A stretch of DNA of 64,000 nucleotides from Mesorhizobium amorphae CCNWGS0123 (GCF_001686985.1 NZ_CP015318.1:2540001-2604000); one strand, 5' to 3'; counted from the stretch's first letter, positions 18,266-28,802 are shown. Notes: generated by a model not told the origin, from the letters alone. Made by a program: numbers and translations.

Positions 18266-18309
18266 GCAATTCCAGGAAAAGTGCGTAGCGGTTTTCCGTC
18301 CGGAATTGC
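18266..18309. repeat. interspersed palindromic repeat, short form
   Basis: A 44-bp element bounded by GCAATTCC (18266-18273) and its complement GGAATTGC (18302-18309), with a core reading AAAAGTGCGTAGCGG. A second copy, longer by 24 bp, lies at 28193-28260. Both are intergenic just after a stop codon. I recall elements of this kind scattered in mesorhizobial genomes; that is from memory, not searched. Confidence 0.8.
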
Positions 18310-18376
18310 GTAAAGCAAAGAGACCACCTCTTTCCAACATCCTTGCGTTCATCACCGGCTTTCGCCATGAAGGCCG

Positions 18377-19141
18377 ATGAACTCCCCTCTGCCAGCCAGC
18401 ACGCGCCAGCGGCTCGACGAACTGCTCGTCGAACGCGGCCTGTTCGCCAGCCGCTCTCGTGCCCGCGACGCGATCGAGCGCGGCACGGTGACGGTCGATG
18501 GCACCATCGCCCGCAAGCCTGGCCAGACCGCCCTGCCGCAATGCCTGATCGCGATCGACGACCCGGCGCAGGGGTATGTGTCTCGCGCGGCGCTGAAGCT
18601 GATTGCCGGGATCGACCATTTCGGTTTCGATCCCGCCGGCTGCGAAGCGCTCGACATCGGCGCCTCGACCGGCGGCTTCACGCAGGTGCTGCTCGAACGC
18701 GGTGCGGCGCATGTCACGGCGATCGATGTCGGCCATGGCCAGATGCATGCCGACATCGCAGGCGATCCACGCGTGACGGTCATCGAGGGCCTCAATGCCC
18801 GCGACCTCACCGTCGGTGATCTCGGCGGCCGCATTCCGGATTTCATCGTCTGCGATGTCAGCTTCATTTCGCTGAAGCTGGCGCTGCCGCCAGCCCTCGC
18901 GTTGGCCGGCAGCGGCGCTCGCGCGGTGCTTCTGGTCAAGCCGCAATTCGAGGCCGGCCGCGCGGCGATCGGCAAGGGCGGCCTGCTGAGGGATCCCTAT
19001 GACGCCGCCCGCGTTGCCGGCGTGCTGCAGGACTGGTTCGACAGCATGCCCGGTTGGCGCTCGCTGGGGCTGCATCTGTCGCCGATCGAGGGCGGCGACG
19101 GCAATCGTGAATTCCTGCTTGGTGGGATCAAAGATCGATGA
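18377..19141 (+). CDS. tlyA: TlyA family 16S/23S rRNA 2'-O-methyltransferase
   Basis: A 254-residue protein with an N-terminal S4 RNA-binding domain (about residues 10-70; RLDELLVERGLFASRSRARD) and an FtsJ-like methyltransferase domain (about 80-250) with the S-adenosylmethionine motif LDIGASTGGFTQVLL. TlyA enzymes methylate ribose 2'-OH in rRNA, and some members are described as hemolysin A. GAAGGC sits before the ATG. The next gene, another RNA methyltransferase, starts in an ATGA overlap, so the two are coupled. Confidence 0.92.
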   Translation: MNSPLPASTRQRLDELLVERGLFASRSRARDAIERGTVTVDGTIARKPGQTALPQCLIAIDDPAQGYVSRAALKLIAGIDHFGFDPAGCEALDIGASTGGFTQVLLERGAAHVTAIDVGHGQMHADIAGDPRVTVIEGLNARDLTVGDLGGRIPDFIVCDVSFISLKLALPPALALAGSGARAVLLVKPQFEAGRAAIGKGGLLRDPYDAARVAGVLQDWFDSMPGWRSLGLHLSPIEGGDGNREFLLGGIKDR

Positions 19142-20379
19142 GCGCGCGCTTCACCATCGCCAGGCTGGGCTCGCAAGGCGATGGCGTCGCCGCGACCGAA
19201 ACCGGCGAGGTTTTCATTCCCTTCACGCTGCCCGGCGAAACCGTCAACGCTGCGCGCGAAAAGGATCGCGCCACGCTGATGTCTGTGCTGGAGGCTTCAC
19301 CGCTCAGGATCGATCCGGCCTGCAGGCATTTCACCGATTGCGGCGGCTGCGCCGTCCAGCATCTGGAAGCCGAAGCCTACCGCCAGTGGAAGCGCGACAA
19401 GGTCGTGCATGCGCTGAAGAGCAAGGGCATCGTTGGCGATATCGGCGCCTTGGTGCCGTGCGCGCCGGCGACGCGCCGCCGCGTCGTCTTCTCCGCCCGG
19501 CGCACCGACGCCGGTATGCGGCTGGGTTTCGTGCGCGCGCTGTCGTCGGAAATCATCGCCATCGAGGAGTGTCCGATCTCGCTGCCCGTGATCGTCGCTG
19601 CGCTCGATCGTCTTAAGAGACTTGCCGAACTGGTCTGCGCCACCACCAGATCGTTCCACATGACGGTGACGGTCACCGGGTCCGGCCTCGACGTCGCGGT
19701 CCACGAATCCGGCAAGCTCGGCGAGAACCAGCGCCGCGTCGCCTCGAACTTCGTCATCGCCGAGGGGCTGGCCAGGCTTTCGGTCGACGGCGAGATCATC
19801 GTCGAGCCGAAGAAGCCGGTGGTGCAGTTTGGAACCGTGGCAGTCGCGGTGCCGCCGGGCGCCTTCCTGCAGGCCACCGAGGCGGCTGAGCAGGCCATGG
19901 CAGATATCGTCGGCCAGCATCTGTCGCGCGCCAAGAAGGTCGCCGACCTTTTCGCCGGTTGTGGCAGCTTCGCGCTACGCCTGGCCGCGAAGTCGGAGGT
20001 CCACGCGGCAGAAGGCGACGCGCCGGCTCTTGCGGCCCTCGACCGCGCCTTCCGTTTCGCCAATGGCCTGAAGCGGGTGACCAGCGAACGCCGCGACCTG
20101 TTCCGGCGTCCGCTCACCTTCAAGGAACTCAATGCCTTCGACGGGCTTGTCTTCGACCCGCCGCGTGCCGGCGCCGAGGATCAGTCCAAGCAGATCGCCC
20201 GCTCCGACGTGCCGTTCGTCGCCGCGGTATCCTGCAATCCGGTGACGCTGGCGCGGGATTTGCGCATCCTGCTTGACGGTGGCTATGCGCTGAAAAGCGT
20301 AACCCCGATCGATCAGTTCCTATGGTCGCCGCATGTCGAGGCGGTGGCGCTACTGGAGAAGCCGAAGAAGAGGCGGTAG
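19138..20379 (+). CDS. TrmA/RumA-family 23S rRNA (uracil-5-)-methyltransferase
   Basis: A 413-residue class I RNA methyltransferase of the RlmC/RlmD/TrmA family. An N-terminal TRAM-like domain is followed by an iron-sulfur cluster site with Cys62, Cys68, Cys71 (CRHFTDCGGC) and Cys145 (EECPIS). The SAM site is VADLFAGCGSFALRLA, DPPRAG binds the uracil, and the catalytic cysteine is Cys366 in VSCNPVT. These enzymes make 5-methyluridine in rRNA; whether the target is U1939 or U747 cannot be told. It overlaps tlyA by 4 bp. Confidence 0.92.
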   Translation: MSARFTIARLGSQGDGVAATETGEVFIPFTLPGETVNAAREKDRATLMSVLEASPLRIDPACRHFTDCGGCAVQHLEAEAYRQWKRDKVVHALKSKGIVGDIGALVPCAPATRRRVVFSARRTDAGMRLGFVRALSSEIIAIEECPISLPVIVAALDRLKRLAELVCATTRSFHMTVTVTGSGLDVAVHESGKLGENQRRVASNFVIAEGLARLSVDGEIIVEPKKPVVQFGTVAVAVPPGAFLQATEAAEQAMADIVGQHLSRAKKVADLFAGCGSFALRLAAKSEVHAAEGDAPALAALDRAFRFANGLKRVTSERRDLFRRPLTFKELNAFDGLVFDPPRAGAEDQSKQIARSDVPFVAAVSCNPVTLARDLRILLDGGYALKSVTPIDQFLWSPHVEAVALLEKPKKRR

Positions 20380-20387
20380 TTCGCGCG

Positions 20388-21800
20388 TCAGACCCGCGTG
20401 CCGCCGACCGTCATCTGGTTCATCCTGAGATGCGGCTGGCCGACGCCGACGGGCACGCCCTGTCCGGCCTTGCCGCACATGCCGATGCCGTTGTCGAGCT
20501 TCATGTCGTTGCCGATCATCGACACCCGGTGCATGGCATCCGGCCCATTGCCGATCAGCATCGCGCCCTTGACCGGCTGCGTCACCTTGCCGTTCTCGAT
20601 CATGTAGGCTTCAGTGCAGCCGAACACGAACTTGCCCGAGGTGATGTCGACCTGGCCGCCGCCGAAGGAGACGGCATAGATGCCGTTCTTGACCGAGGCG
20701 ATGATCTCGTCCGGCTCCATGTCGCCCGAGGTCATGTAGGTGTTGGTCATGCGCGGCATCGGCTGATGCGCGTAGCCTTCGCGCCTTCCGTTGCCGGTCG
20801 CCTTCATGCCCATCAGCCGCGCGTTCTGGCGGTCCTGCATGTAGCCGACGAGCTTGCCGTCCTCGATCAGCACATTGCGGGCCGATGGCGTGCCTTCGTC
20901 GTCGACGGTTAGCGAACCGCGCCGTTCGGCAATCGTCCCGTCATCGACGACGGTGACGCCTTTGGCTGCCACCTGCTGGCCGAGCAGGCCGGCGAAGGCC
21001 GACGTCTTCTTGCGGTTGAAATCGCCCTCCAGCCCGTGGCCGACGGCCTCGTGCAGCATGACGCCCGGCCAGCCGCTGGAGAGCACGATGTCGAATGTGC
21101 CGGCAGGCGCCGGGATTGCCTCAAGATTGACCAGCGCCTGGCGCAGCGCCTCCTTGGCGGCATGCTTCCAGCTCTCCTCGACCAGGAACTCGCCGAACGC
21201 CTTGCGCCCGCCCATGCCGTAGGAGCCGCTCTCCTGGCGGTCGCCGCTGCCGACGACGACGGATACGTTGATCCTGACCAGCGGACGGACATCGCGCACC
21301 ATCTGGCCGTCCGCGCGCACGATCTCGACATGTTGCCAGGAAGCGGCGAGCGAGGCTGTTACCTGGCGCACGCGCGGATCCTCGGCGCGCAGCCAGGCAT
21401 CGATTTCCTGCAGCAGCTTGGCCTTGGTCTCGAAGGAAGGCGAGGGGATCGGGTTCTCCTCGCCATAGAGATGGCGGTTGGTGCGCGCCGGTGCGGCGGC
21501 AAGCGTGCCGGAATAGCCGCCCTTGACCGTCGAAACGGCGTCGGCAGCCCGCAGCAGCGAGGCTTCGGAAAGGTCGCTCGAATGCGCATAGCCACTGGCC
21601 TCGCCGGCAACCGCGCGCAGACCGAAACCCTGGTCGGTGTTGAAATTGGCGGTCTTCAGTCGACCATTGTCGAACATCAGCGCTTCGCTCTCGCTGTATT
21701 CGAGGAACAACTCGCCGTCGTCGGCGCCGTTGATGGTCTCGGCGACGATCTGTTTGATGCGATCGTAGGAAATATCGAATTGGCCGATCAGGCTGTTCAT
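20388..21800 (-). CDS. tldD: metalloprotease TldD
   Basis: TldD pairs with TldE (PmbA) to form a zinc protease that degrades unfolded peptides and matures some modified peptides. The 471-residue product has the HExxxH zinc motif (HEAVGHGLEGDF, near residue 250) and the closing CGKAGQGVPVGVGQP...MTVGG typical of TldD. The ATG at 21800 gives the normal N-terminus; a 22-codon longer frame has no family support. No tldE is in the window. It converges on the RNA methyltransferase gene with 8 bp between stops. Confidence 0.95.
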   Translation of the reverse strand: MNSLIGQFDISYDRIKQIVAETINGADDGELFLEYSESEALMFDNGRLKTANFNTDQGFGLRAVAGEASGYAHSSDLSEASLLRAADAVSTVKGGYSGTLAAAPARTNRHLYGEENPIPSPSFETKAKLLQEIDAWLRAEDPRVRQVTASLAASWQHVEIVRADGQMVRDVRPLVRINVSVVVGSGDRQESGSYGMGGRKAFGEFLVEESWKHAAKEALRQALVNLEAIPAPAGTFDIVLSSGWPGVMLHEAVGHGLEGDFNRKKTSAFAGLLGQQVAAKGVTVVDDGTIAERRGSLTVDDEGTPSARNVLIEDGKLVGYMQDRQNARLMGMKATGNGRREGYAHQPMPRMTNTYMTSGDMEPDEIIASVKNGIYAVSFGGGQVDITSGKFVFGCTEAYMIENGKVTQPVKGAMLIGNGPDAMHRVSMIGNDMKLDNGIGMCGKAGQGVPVGVGQPHLRMNQMTVGGTRV

Positions 21801-21935
21801 GGCAGGTCCGTCCGCGGGAGGATTGGGCGTTTTCCCCGATGTAGGCGCGAAGGCGCGCCGAGACAATCGGCAATGGCGCCAATCACAATGACGTCAGACG
21901 GGTGGCGCCAGCGCAATGGCGATATTCATCGCGGA

Positions 21936-22481
21936 TCAGGGGAGGGCGACGAAGCCGTCGGCAAAGCCCTTGAGGTCGACCGGAATGCCGATGCCTTCCT
22001 CAGGCGTTTGGAAGACGATGAAGGTGGCCGACGTGCCGGTCTTCAGCGTGTCGAGCAGCGGCTTTTCGAGAATGACCTCGGCATAGCAACCGTCCTGGAA
22101 GCAGCGCACGAAATAGGCCCGGCCGATATCCTTGCCGTCGACATTGAGGCCGAGACCGTTGGGCAGCAGCACGCCGAGCGGCGCCAGCACGCGCAGGATC
22201 TCGGCCTTGTTGTCGGCGGTGCGCAGCACGACCACCGACAGCCCCATCTCCGGGCGGTCTTCGGCGACGACGTTCTGCATCATCACGCATTGTTCTGACG
22301 TCGCGCCCGCAGGTGTGTCGCAGATGATAGACCACGCGCCATGCGTCGAGCGCACCGTGCCGCTAGGCTGGGCGGCGTTGGCTGGGCCGATGCCCGACAG
22401 GCCGGTACCAAACAGGGCGGCAAGAAAAATGGCCTTGGCCAAAGTTCTCGAACACCCAAGTTTTGAAAGCCAAGAGATCAT
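21936..22481 (-). CDS. invasion-associated locus B family protein
   Basis: A 181-residue exported protein: signal peptide to about residue 36 (ending ANA), then the IalB domain with four cysteines, including WSIICDTPAG, SEQCVMM and VRCFQDGCYAEV. The family was named from Bartonella and is widespread in rhizobia as a periplasmic protein of unclear role. GGAG lies six bases before the ATG at 22481; a GTG seven codons upstream is possible. It points away from the cytochrome oxidase locus. Confidence 0.88.
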   Translation of the reverse strand: MISWLSKLGCSRTLAKAIFLAALFGTGLSGIGPANAAQPSGTVRSTHGAWSIICDTPAGATSEQCVMMQNVVAEDRPEMGLSVVVLRTADNKAEILRVLAPLGVLLPNGLGLNVDGKDIGRAYFVRCFQDGCYAEVILEKPLLDTLKTGTSATFIVFQTPEEGIGIPVDLKGFADGFVALP

Positions 22482-22857
22482 GACGGCTCCATTGCGAATC
22501 ACGGCACTTTAAGCCGCGCCAAGGCCAAGTAAAGGACGAGACCGCCGCCCGTCCGCCCGGACACCGGCAATAATGCGCTTTTCCAAGCCAAATTCGCCCG
22601 AATTGCGACCGCCCCGGCGCATGGTGCCAAGCATTCCGGAAAGTAGCGGTTGGCGTCCGCGCGTCAACGATTGACGAGAGGCGTCTTGCGGCCAAAAGCG
22701 ACGGCCGAGGCTTGCGCGCAAAAATGCCGCACGGTTTCGGCCGCTCCTTTCTTGCGGAGGGAAATAGAGTATGGTTTGAACCACCCTTGGGACTGTCCGG
22801 GATTCCCATCCCGGCGTGGTTCGTTATTCTTGCGGTCCGATCGCGAGGAACTGGGAG
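22482..22857. other. 376-bp divergent gap between ialB and ctaC
   Basis: This is the longest gene-free stretch. It must hold promoters for both divergent genes. The only structure I can support is the two-part stem-loop at 22778-22822, just upstream of ctaC. The middle part (about 22500-22740) is GC-rich and shows no gene, repeat or recognised site. Confidence 0.6.
22778..22822 (+). promoter_or_regulatory. two-part stem-loop in the ctaC leader
   Basis: An inner hairpin (CCGGGAT 22797-22803 with ATCCCGG 22808-22814, loop TCCC) sits inside an outer stem (GAACCAC 22778-22784 with GTGGTTC 22816-22822). The left side has a 12-base bulge. It ends 35 bp before the ctaC start. It could act as an RNA structure in the 5' leader or as a protein site in DNA. 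Confidence 0.45.
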
Positions 22858-23793
22858 ATGATGAGGGCGATGAGAAAATTCCTAGCTGGCGCCAAGTCCT
22901 TAGCAAGCGCCAAGTCTCTAGCAAGCGCCAAGTCTCTGGCAAGTGCGGCAGCCGCTGCCATGGTCGTGGCCGGTGCGAGCACCGCTCAGGCGGCCCAGCC
23001 CCAGCCGTGGGAGATCGGTTTCCAGCCGCCCGCAACCGACATGATGCGGCAGATCGAGTGGTTCGGGAACTACACGATGTGGTTCATCGTTCCGATCACC
23101 GTCCTGGTGCTCGTTCTGCTCGCCTACTGCATCTGGAAATTCCGTGCGAGCGTGAACCCCACCCCTTCGCAGACCAGCCACAACACGCTGATCGAAGTGA
23201 TCTGGACGGTCGGTCCGGTCGTTATCCTGCTCTTCATCGCCATCCCCTCGTTCCAGCTGCTGACCGCGCAGTACACGCCGCCGGAAGAAGCCAAGCTGAC
23301 CATCAAGGCGACGGGAAACCAGTGGAACTGGGACTATGAGTACCAGGTCGACAAGACGCTCTCCTTCAACTCGGCCATCCTTCAGGAAGGCGATCGCAAG
23401 GCCGCCGGCAAGGAAGATCGCAAGGTCTATCCGCGCCTGCTCGCCGTCGACAACGAGATGGTGGTGCCGGTCAACACCATGACCCGCGTGCTGGTCACCG
23501 CGACCGACGTCATCCATTCCTTTGCCATGCCCGCCTTCGGCATCAAGATGGACGCTGTTCCCGGACGCACCAACGAGACCTGGTTCAAGGCGGAAAAGGA
23601 AGGCCTCTACTATGGCCAGTGCTCGCAGCTCTGCGGCAAGGACCACGCCTTCATGCCGATCGCGATCCGCGTCGTCTCCGATGCGCAGTACAACACCTGG
23701 CTGGCGGCAGCCAAGACGGACCTTCCCGGTGCCAACAAGGCGCTGATGGCCGAGGTCGACGGCACAAACAAGGTTGCGGCCGCCGGCAACTGA
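22858..23793 (+). CDS. ctaC: cytochrome c oxidase subunit II
   Basis: Subunit II receives electrons from cytochrome c at its binuclear copper A centre. The 311-residue precursor has a signal peptide (to about residue 46, AQA), two membrane segments (about 70-95 and 115-135) and a cupredoxin domain with copper ligands in VIHSFAMP and QCSQLCGKDHAFM. The signal peptide holds three 18-bp direct repeats. The ATG at 22858 has GAGGAA upstream; a second ATG follows directly. It opens the oxidase locus, with ctaD 38 bp later. Confidence 0.97.
   Translation: MMRAMRKFLAGAKSLASAKSLASAKSLASAAAAAMVVAGASTAQAAQPQPWEIGFQPPATDMMRQIEWFGNYTMWFIVPITVLVLVLLAYCIWKFRASVNPTPSQTSHNTLIEVIWTVGPVVILLFIAIPSFQLLTAQYTPPEEAKLTIKATGNQWNWDYEYQVDKTLSFNSAILQEGDRKAAGKEDRKVYPRLLAVDNEMVVPVNTMTRVLVTATDVIHSFAMPAFGIKMDAVPGRTNETWFKAEKEGLYYGQCSQLCGKDHAFMPIAIRVVSDAQYNTWLAAAKTDLPGANKALMAEVDGTNKVAAAGN
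22891..22944 (+). repeat. three 18-bp tandem repeats inside the ctaC signal peptide
   Basis: Units at 22891-22908, 22909-22926 and 22927-22944 differ at only a few third positions and each encode Ala-Lys-Ser-Leu-Ala-Ser. They lengthen the region before and at the start of the hydrophobic core of the export signal by multiples of six residues, without breaking frame. Confidence 0.9.
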
Positions 23794-23810
23794 TGCCGCG
23801 ACCGAAATAA

Positions 23811-25484
<1,674 letters not shown>

Positions 25485-25503
25485 GCGGCTGCTCGCGAAT
25501 ACG

Positions 25504-25528
25504 AAACCGCCGGCACGCCGGCGGTTTT
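25504..25528 (+). terminator. rho-independent-like hairpin after ctaD
   Basis: AAACCGCCGGC (25504-25514) pairs with GCCGGCGGTTT (25517-25527), followed by TTTT overlapping the stem end. It lies between ctaD and ctaB, so it may attenuate transcription and lower ctaB and later genes relative to the two catalytic subunits. Confidence 0.7.
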
Positions 25529-25557
25529 GGCCAACGGAATGATGGACTTAAGTACGC

Positions 25558-26502
25558 ATGGCCCTTGTCGACAAACCATTGATTGACGAAGCGGGCTTTC
25601 GCATGTCGGAAGCCACCGCGGGCGATTTCTTCGCCCTGCTGAAGCCGCGCGTCATGGCGCTGGTGGTGTTCACGGCCTTTGTCGGGCTGGTCGCGGCGCC
25701 CGTGACCATCAACCCGCTGCTGGCGGTGATCGCGATCCTGTCGATCGCCATCGGTGCTGGCGCCTCGGGCGCGCTCAACATGTGGTACGACGCCGACATC
25801 GATGCAGTCATGACCAGGACCGCAAGCCGCCCCGTCCCTGCCGGCCGCATCCAGCCCGGCGAGGCGCTGACCTTCGGCCTGGTGCTTTCCGTGCTGTCGG
25901 TGATGACGCTCGGCGTCCTGGTCAACTGGCTGTCGGCGAGCCTGCTGGCCTTCACCATCTTCTTCTACGCCGTCATCTACACGATGTGGCTGAAGCGCTG
26001 GACGCCGCAGAACATCGTCATCGGCGGCGCCGCCGGCGCCATTCCGCCCGTCATCGGCTGGGCCGCGGTGACCGGAACGATCAGCCTCGAAAGCCTTGTC
26101 CTGTTCCTGATCATCTTCCTGTGGACGCCGCCGCATTTCTGGGCGCTGGCGCTGTTCAAGTCCGAGGACTATGCCCGGGCCGGCATCCCGATGATGCCGA
26201 ACGTCGCCGGCCAGGCTTCGACCCGGCGCCAGATCTTCGCCTACGCGCTGATCCTTGCGCCCATCGGCGTGCTGCCATGGGTCCTAGGCTTCACGACGCC
26301 GGCCTACGGTATCGCCGCGCTGCTGCTCGGCGCAGGCTTCGTCTGGTATGCGTGGAAGGTGCTGCGCATGAGCGACAGCGACCGCGAGATGAAGCCGGCC
26401 AAGGCTTTGTTCGGCTACTCGCTGCTCTATCTCTTCGCCATCTTCGCCATTTACCTTGCCGACAGCGTCGTCAGCCGCGCGCTTGCCATCGGCGGAGCAT
26501 GA
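25558..26502 (+). CDS. ctaB: protoheme IX farnesyltransferase (heme O synthase) CtaB
   Basis: CtaB adds a farnesyl group to protoheme to make heme O, the precursor of heme A for this oxidase. The 314-residue membrane prenyltransferase has the prenyl-diphosphate motif [19 protein letters not shown] (about residues 75-93) and about nine membrane segments. The start at 25558 adds a short N-terminal extension before [18 protein letters not shown], which is seen in rhizobial members. The next small gene begins in an ATGA overlap with its stop. Confidence 0.96.
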   Translation: MALVDKPLIDEAGFRMSEATAGDFFALLKPRVMALVVFTAFVGLVAAPVTINPLLAVIAILSIAIGAGASGALNMWYDADIDAVMTRTASRPVPAGRIQPGEALTFGLVLSVLSVMTLGVLVNWLSASLLAFTIFFYAVIYTMWLKRWTPQNIVIGGAAGAIPPVIGWAAVTGTISLESLVLFLIIFLWTPPHFWALALFKSEDYARAGIPMMPNVAGQASTRRQIFAYALILAPIGVLPWVLGFTTPAYGIAALLLGAGFVWYAWKVLRMSDSDREMKPAKALFGYSLLYLFAIFAIYLADSVVSRALAIGGA

Positions 26503-26666
26503 TCATGGTCGACAAGAAACTCGAACTCATCACGTTGACGGAACGCCAGAAGAAAGCCCAGCGCAACCGCTCCGCCGCCATTGGCCTGGCGCTGGCGGTG
26601 CTTGTCGTCATCTTCTACGTCGCCACCATCGTGAAATTCGGTCATACCGGCGGCGCGGCGATGTGA
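26499..26666 (+). CDS. coxF: CoxF-like small single-span membrane protein
   Basis: A 55-residue protein starting in an ATGA overlap with ctaB and ending 8 bp before ctaG. The sequence reads [19 protein letters not shown] with one membrane helix (about residues 26-47, [15 protein letters not shown]). Small proteins of this size and motif sit at the same place in other rhizobial oxidase loci, where they are called CoxF. Its role is not established; position suggests oxidase assembly or stability. It is too short to be caught by a usual length cut-off. Confidence 0.85.
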   Translation: MIMVDKKLELITLTERQKKAQRNRSAAIGLALAVLVVIFYVATIVKFGHTGGAAM

Positions 26667-26674
26667 GGCCGAAG

Positions 26675-27304
26675 ATGACCCGCCAGACAGTCACCGATCC
26701 CGCAAAGAAGAACACCAACCGCGTTGTCGCGGGCGTCTGCATTGCCTTCTTCGCCGGCATGATCAGCATGGCCTACGCCGCCGTGCCGCTCTATGCGATG
26801 TTCTGCCAGGCGACCGGTTATGGCGGCACGACCAAACGCGCCACGCAACAATATGCGAACCGCGTGCTCGACCGCGATGTCGCCATCCGCTTCGACGCCA
26901 ACACCGCCGGCGTTCCCTGGCAATTCCAGCCGGTCACCCGTTCGATCACCATCAAGATCGGCGAGACGGTCCAGGCGCACTACACCGCGACCAACAAGTT
27001 CGACCGCCCCGTTACCGGCCGCGCGACCTTCAACGTGCAGCCGGAACTGGCTGGCCCCTACTTCAACAAGGTGGAGTGCTTCTGCTTCACCGACACGACG
27101 CTGAAGCCCGGCGAGACGCTGGACATGCCGGTCGTGTTCTACGTTGATCCCGACATCGTCAACGTGCCGGAACTGAAGGACTTGAAGACCATCACTCTGT
27201 CCTACACCATGTTCCCGGTCGAAAAGAACAAGCCGGTCGCGTCCTCAGCGCCGGCGGCAAGCAGCAACAAAGTTTCAGATACCGAAGCAAATCTCGGGGG
27301 TTGA
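26675..27304 (+). CDS. ctaG: cytochrome c oxidase assembly protein CtaG (Cox11)
   Basis: CtaG delivers copper to the copper B site of subunit I. The 209-residue product has one N-terminal membrane helix (about residues 17-38), then a periplasmic domain with the copper-binding CFCFT motif ([15 protein letters not shown]) and a third conserved cysteine in [12 protein letters not shown] just outside the membrane. The C-terminal 25 residues are Ala/Ser-rich and probably disordered. The ATG at 26675 has GAGGCCGAAG upstream. It lies between coxF and ctaE in one run. Confidence 0.96.
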   Translation: MTRQTVTDPAKKNTNRVVAGVCIAFFAGMISMAYAAVPLYAMFCQATGYGGTTKRATQQYANRVLDRDVAIRFDANTAGVPWQFQPVTRSITIKIGETVQAHYTATNKFDRPVTGRATFNVQPELAGPYFNKVECFCFTDTTLKPGETLDMPVVFYVDPDIVNVPELKDLKTITLSYTMFPVEKNKPVASSAPAASSNKVSDTEANLGG

Positions 27305-27305
27305 T

Positions 27306-28187
27306 ATGGCCGACGCGCACGCAAAACCACAGCATGACTACCATCTCGTCGACCCGAGCCCGTGGCCCTTCCTGGGCTCCATCGGCGCGCTGGTGACCGC
27401 TATCGGCGGCGTCGCTTATATGCAGTATCTCAAGGCCGGCGATTTCCCGATCTTCGGCTACAACATCGCCAATCCGTGGCTGTTTTTCATCGGCCTCCTG
27501 ATCGTTATCTACACGATGTTTGCCTGGTGGTCGGACACCATCAAGGAAGCGCATGAGGGCCATCACACCCGCGTCGTGTCGCTGCATTTGCGCTACGGCA
27601 TGATCATGTTCATCGCTTCGGAAGTGATGTTCTTCGTCGCCTGGTTCTGGGCTTTCTTCGACGCCAGCCTGTTTCCCGGCGAGGTCCAGAATTACGCCCG
27701 CACCACCTTCACCGGCGGCGTCTGGCCACCAAAGGGCCTCGAAGTCCTCGATCCCTTCCACCTGCCGCTCTACAACACCATCATCCTCCTGCTGTCGGGC
27801 ACGACCGTCACCTGGGCGCACCATTCGCTGCTTCACGGCGACCGCAAGGGCCTGATCAACGGCCTTGTGCTGACCGTCGGCCTCGGCATGCTGTTCACCA
27901 TGGTGCAGGCCTACGAGTACATCCACGCGCCGTTCGGCTTCAAGGACTCCATCTATGGCGCCACCTTCTTCATGGCGACCGGCTTCCATGGTTTCCACGT
28001 CATCATCGGCACCATCTTCCTGGCTGTCTGCCTGGTGCGCGCCATGAAGGGCGACTTCACCCCGAAGCAGCATTTCGGCTTCGAGGCGGCGGCCTGGTAC
28101 TGGCACTTCGTCGACGTGGTCTGGCTGTTCCTGTTCGCCTCGATCTATGTCTGGGCCTCGAACGGCGCGCTGATCGAAGGCCACTGA
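27306..28187 (+). CDS. ctaE: cytochrome c oxidase subunit III
   Basis: Subunit III stabilises the catalytic core and lines the oxygen entry path. The 293-residue protein has seven membrane segments and the family landmarks [55 protein letters not shown] and [13 protein letters not shown] near the end. It starts one base after the ctaG stop and closes the structural run; a palindromic repeat and then a terminator-like hairpin follow. Confidence 0.98.
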   Translation: MADAHAKPQHDYHLVDPSPWPFLGSIGALVTAIGGVAYMQYLKAGDFPIFGYNIANPWLFFIGLLIVIYTMFAWWSDTIKEAHEGHHTRVVSLHLRYGMIMFIASEVMFFVAWFWAFFDASLFPGEVQNYARTTFTGGVWPPKGLEVLDPFHLPLYNTIILLLSGTTVTWAHHSLLHGDRKGLINGLVLTVGLGMLFTMVQAYEYIHAPFGFKDSIYGATFFMATGFHGFHVIIGTIFLAVCLVRAMKGDFTPKQHFGFEAAAWYWHFVDVVWLFLFASIYVWASNGALIEGH

Positions 28188-28192
28188 CCAGG

Positions 28193-28260
28193 GCAATTCC
28201 AGGAAAAGTGCGTAGCGGTTAGGCTCGGCGCCTTCGCCGTAGCCTTCCGTCCGGAATTGC
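28193..28260. repeat. interspersed palindromic repeat, long form with 24-bp insert
   Basis: The same element as at 18266-18309, with identical ends (GCAATTCC and GGAATTGC) and the same AAAAGTGCGTAGCGG core, but with 24 extra bases (28221-28244) placed just after GCGGTT. The insert is itself a small hairpin (GGCT/AGCC outside, GGCG/CGCC inside). Confidence 0.85.
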
Positions 28261-28287
28261 TTCAAGCAGACAAGGTTCACGATTTGC

Positions 28288-28317
28288 GAAGGCGGCTGCG
28301 GCGACGTGGCCGCCTTC
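28288..28317 (+). terminator. hairpin after ctaE
   Basis: A perfect 9-bp stem, GAAGGCGGC (28288-28296) with GCCGCCTTC (28309-28317), with a 12-base loop and a T-rich tail (TTCATTTC). It probably ends the ctaB-ctaE transcript ahead of the transpeptidase gene. Confidence 0.5.
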
Positions 28318-28331
28318 TTCATTTCGGCGCA

Positions 28332-28802
28332 ATGATCGTCGATCGAATGCCGATGCGGCTGACCATCCCGTTTGCTATCTGTGCATCAACACTCGCTGCG
28401 GCCCCAGCCCTTGCCGGGGACACGGTCGACCTTGTGCGCGTCGACAAGTCGGAGCGGCGGCTGGAACTGATCGGCGATGGCAAGATATTGCGCACCTACG
28501 GCATCGCGCTGGGTGGCGACCCTGTCGGGCACAAGCACAGGGAAGGTGACCAGCGCACGCCCGAAGGGCGCTATGTGCTGGATTGGCGCAACCCCAACAG
28601 CATCGCCCACAAGTCGATCCACATCTCCTATCCGAATGCCGTGGAGATAGCGGCTGCGAAGGCGGCCGGCGTCGATCCCGGCAGCATGATCATGATCCAT
28701 GGCCAGCCCAACGGCTATGGCTGGTGGGGCTGGCTGCTTCAATTGGTCGACTGGACCGACGGCTGCATTGCCGTTACGGACTCCGATATGGATGAAATCT
28801 GA
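28332..28802 (+). pseudogene. L,D-transpeptidase (YkuD) with premature stop near the C-terminus
   Basis: The gene encodes a periplasmic YkuD-type cross-linking enzyme: signal peptide (ending ALA), a DKSERRLEL strand, then the active site with His in IMIHGQPN and Cys in WTDGCIAV. The frame stops at TGA (28800-28802) after DMDEI. In relatives this site is a tryptophan (EIW...DGTPIEI-P). Reading on in frame gives TMVADGTPIEIEP and a TAG at 28842-28844, three bases before the next gene. One TGG-to-TGA change therefore removes the last 14 residues. The catalytic part is whole, so some activity is possible; I call it damaged, not certainly dead. Confidence 0.75.
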
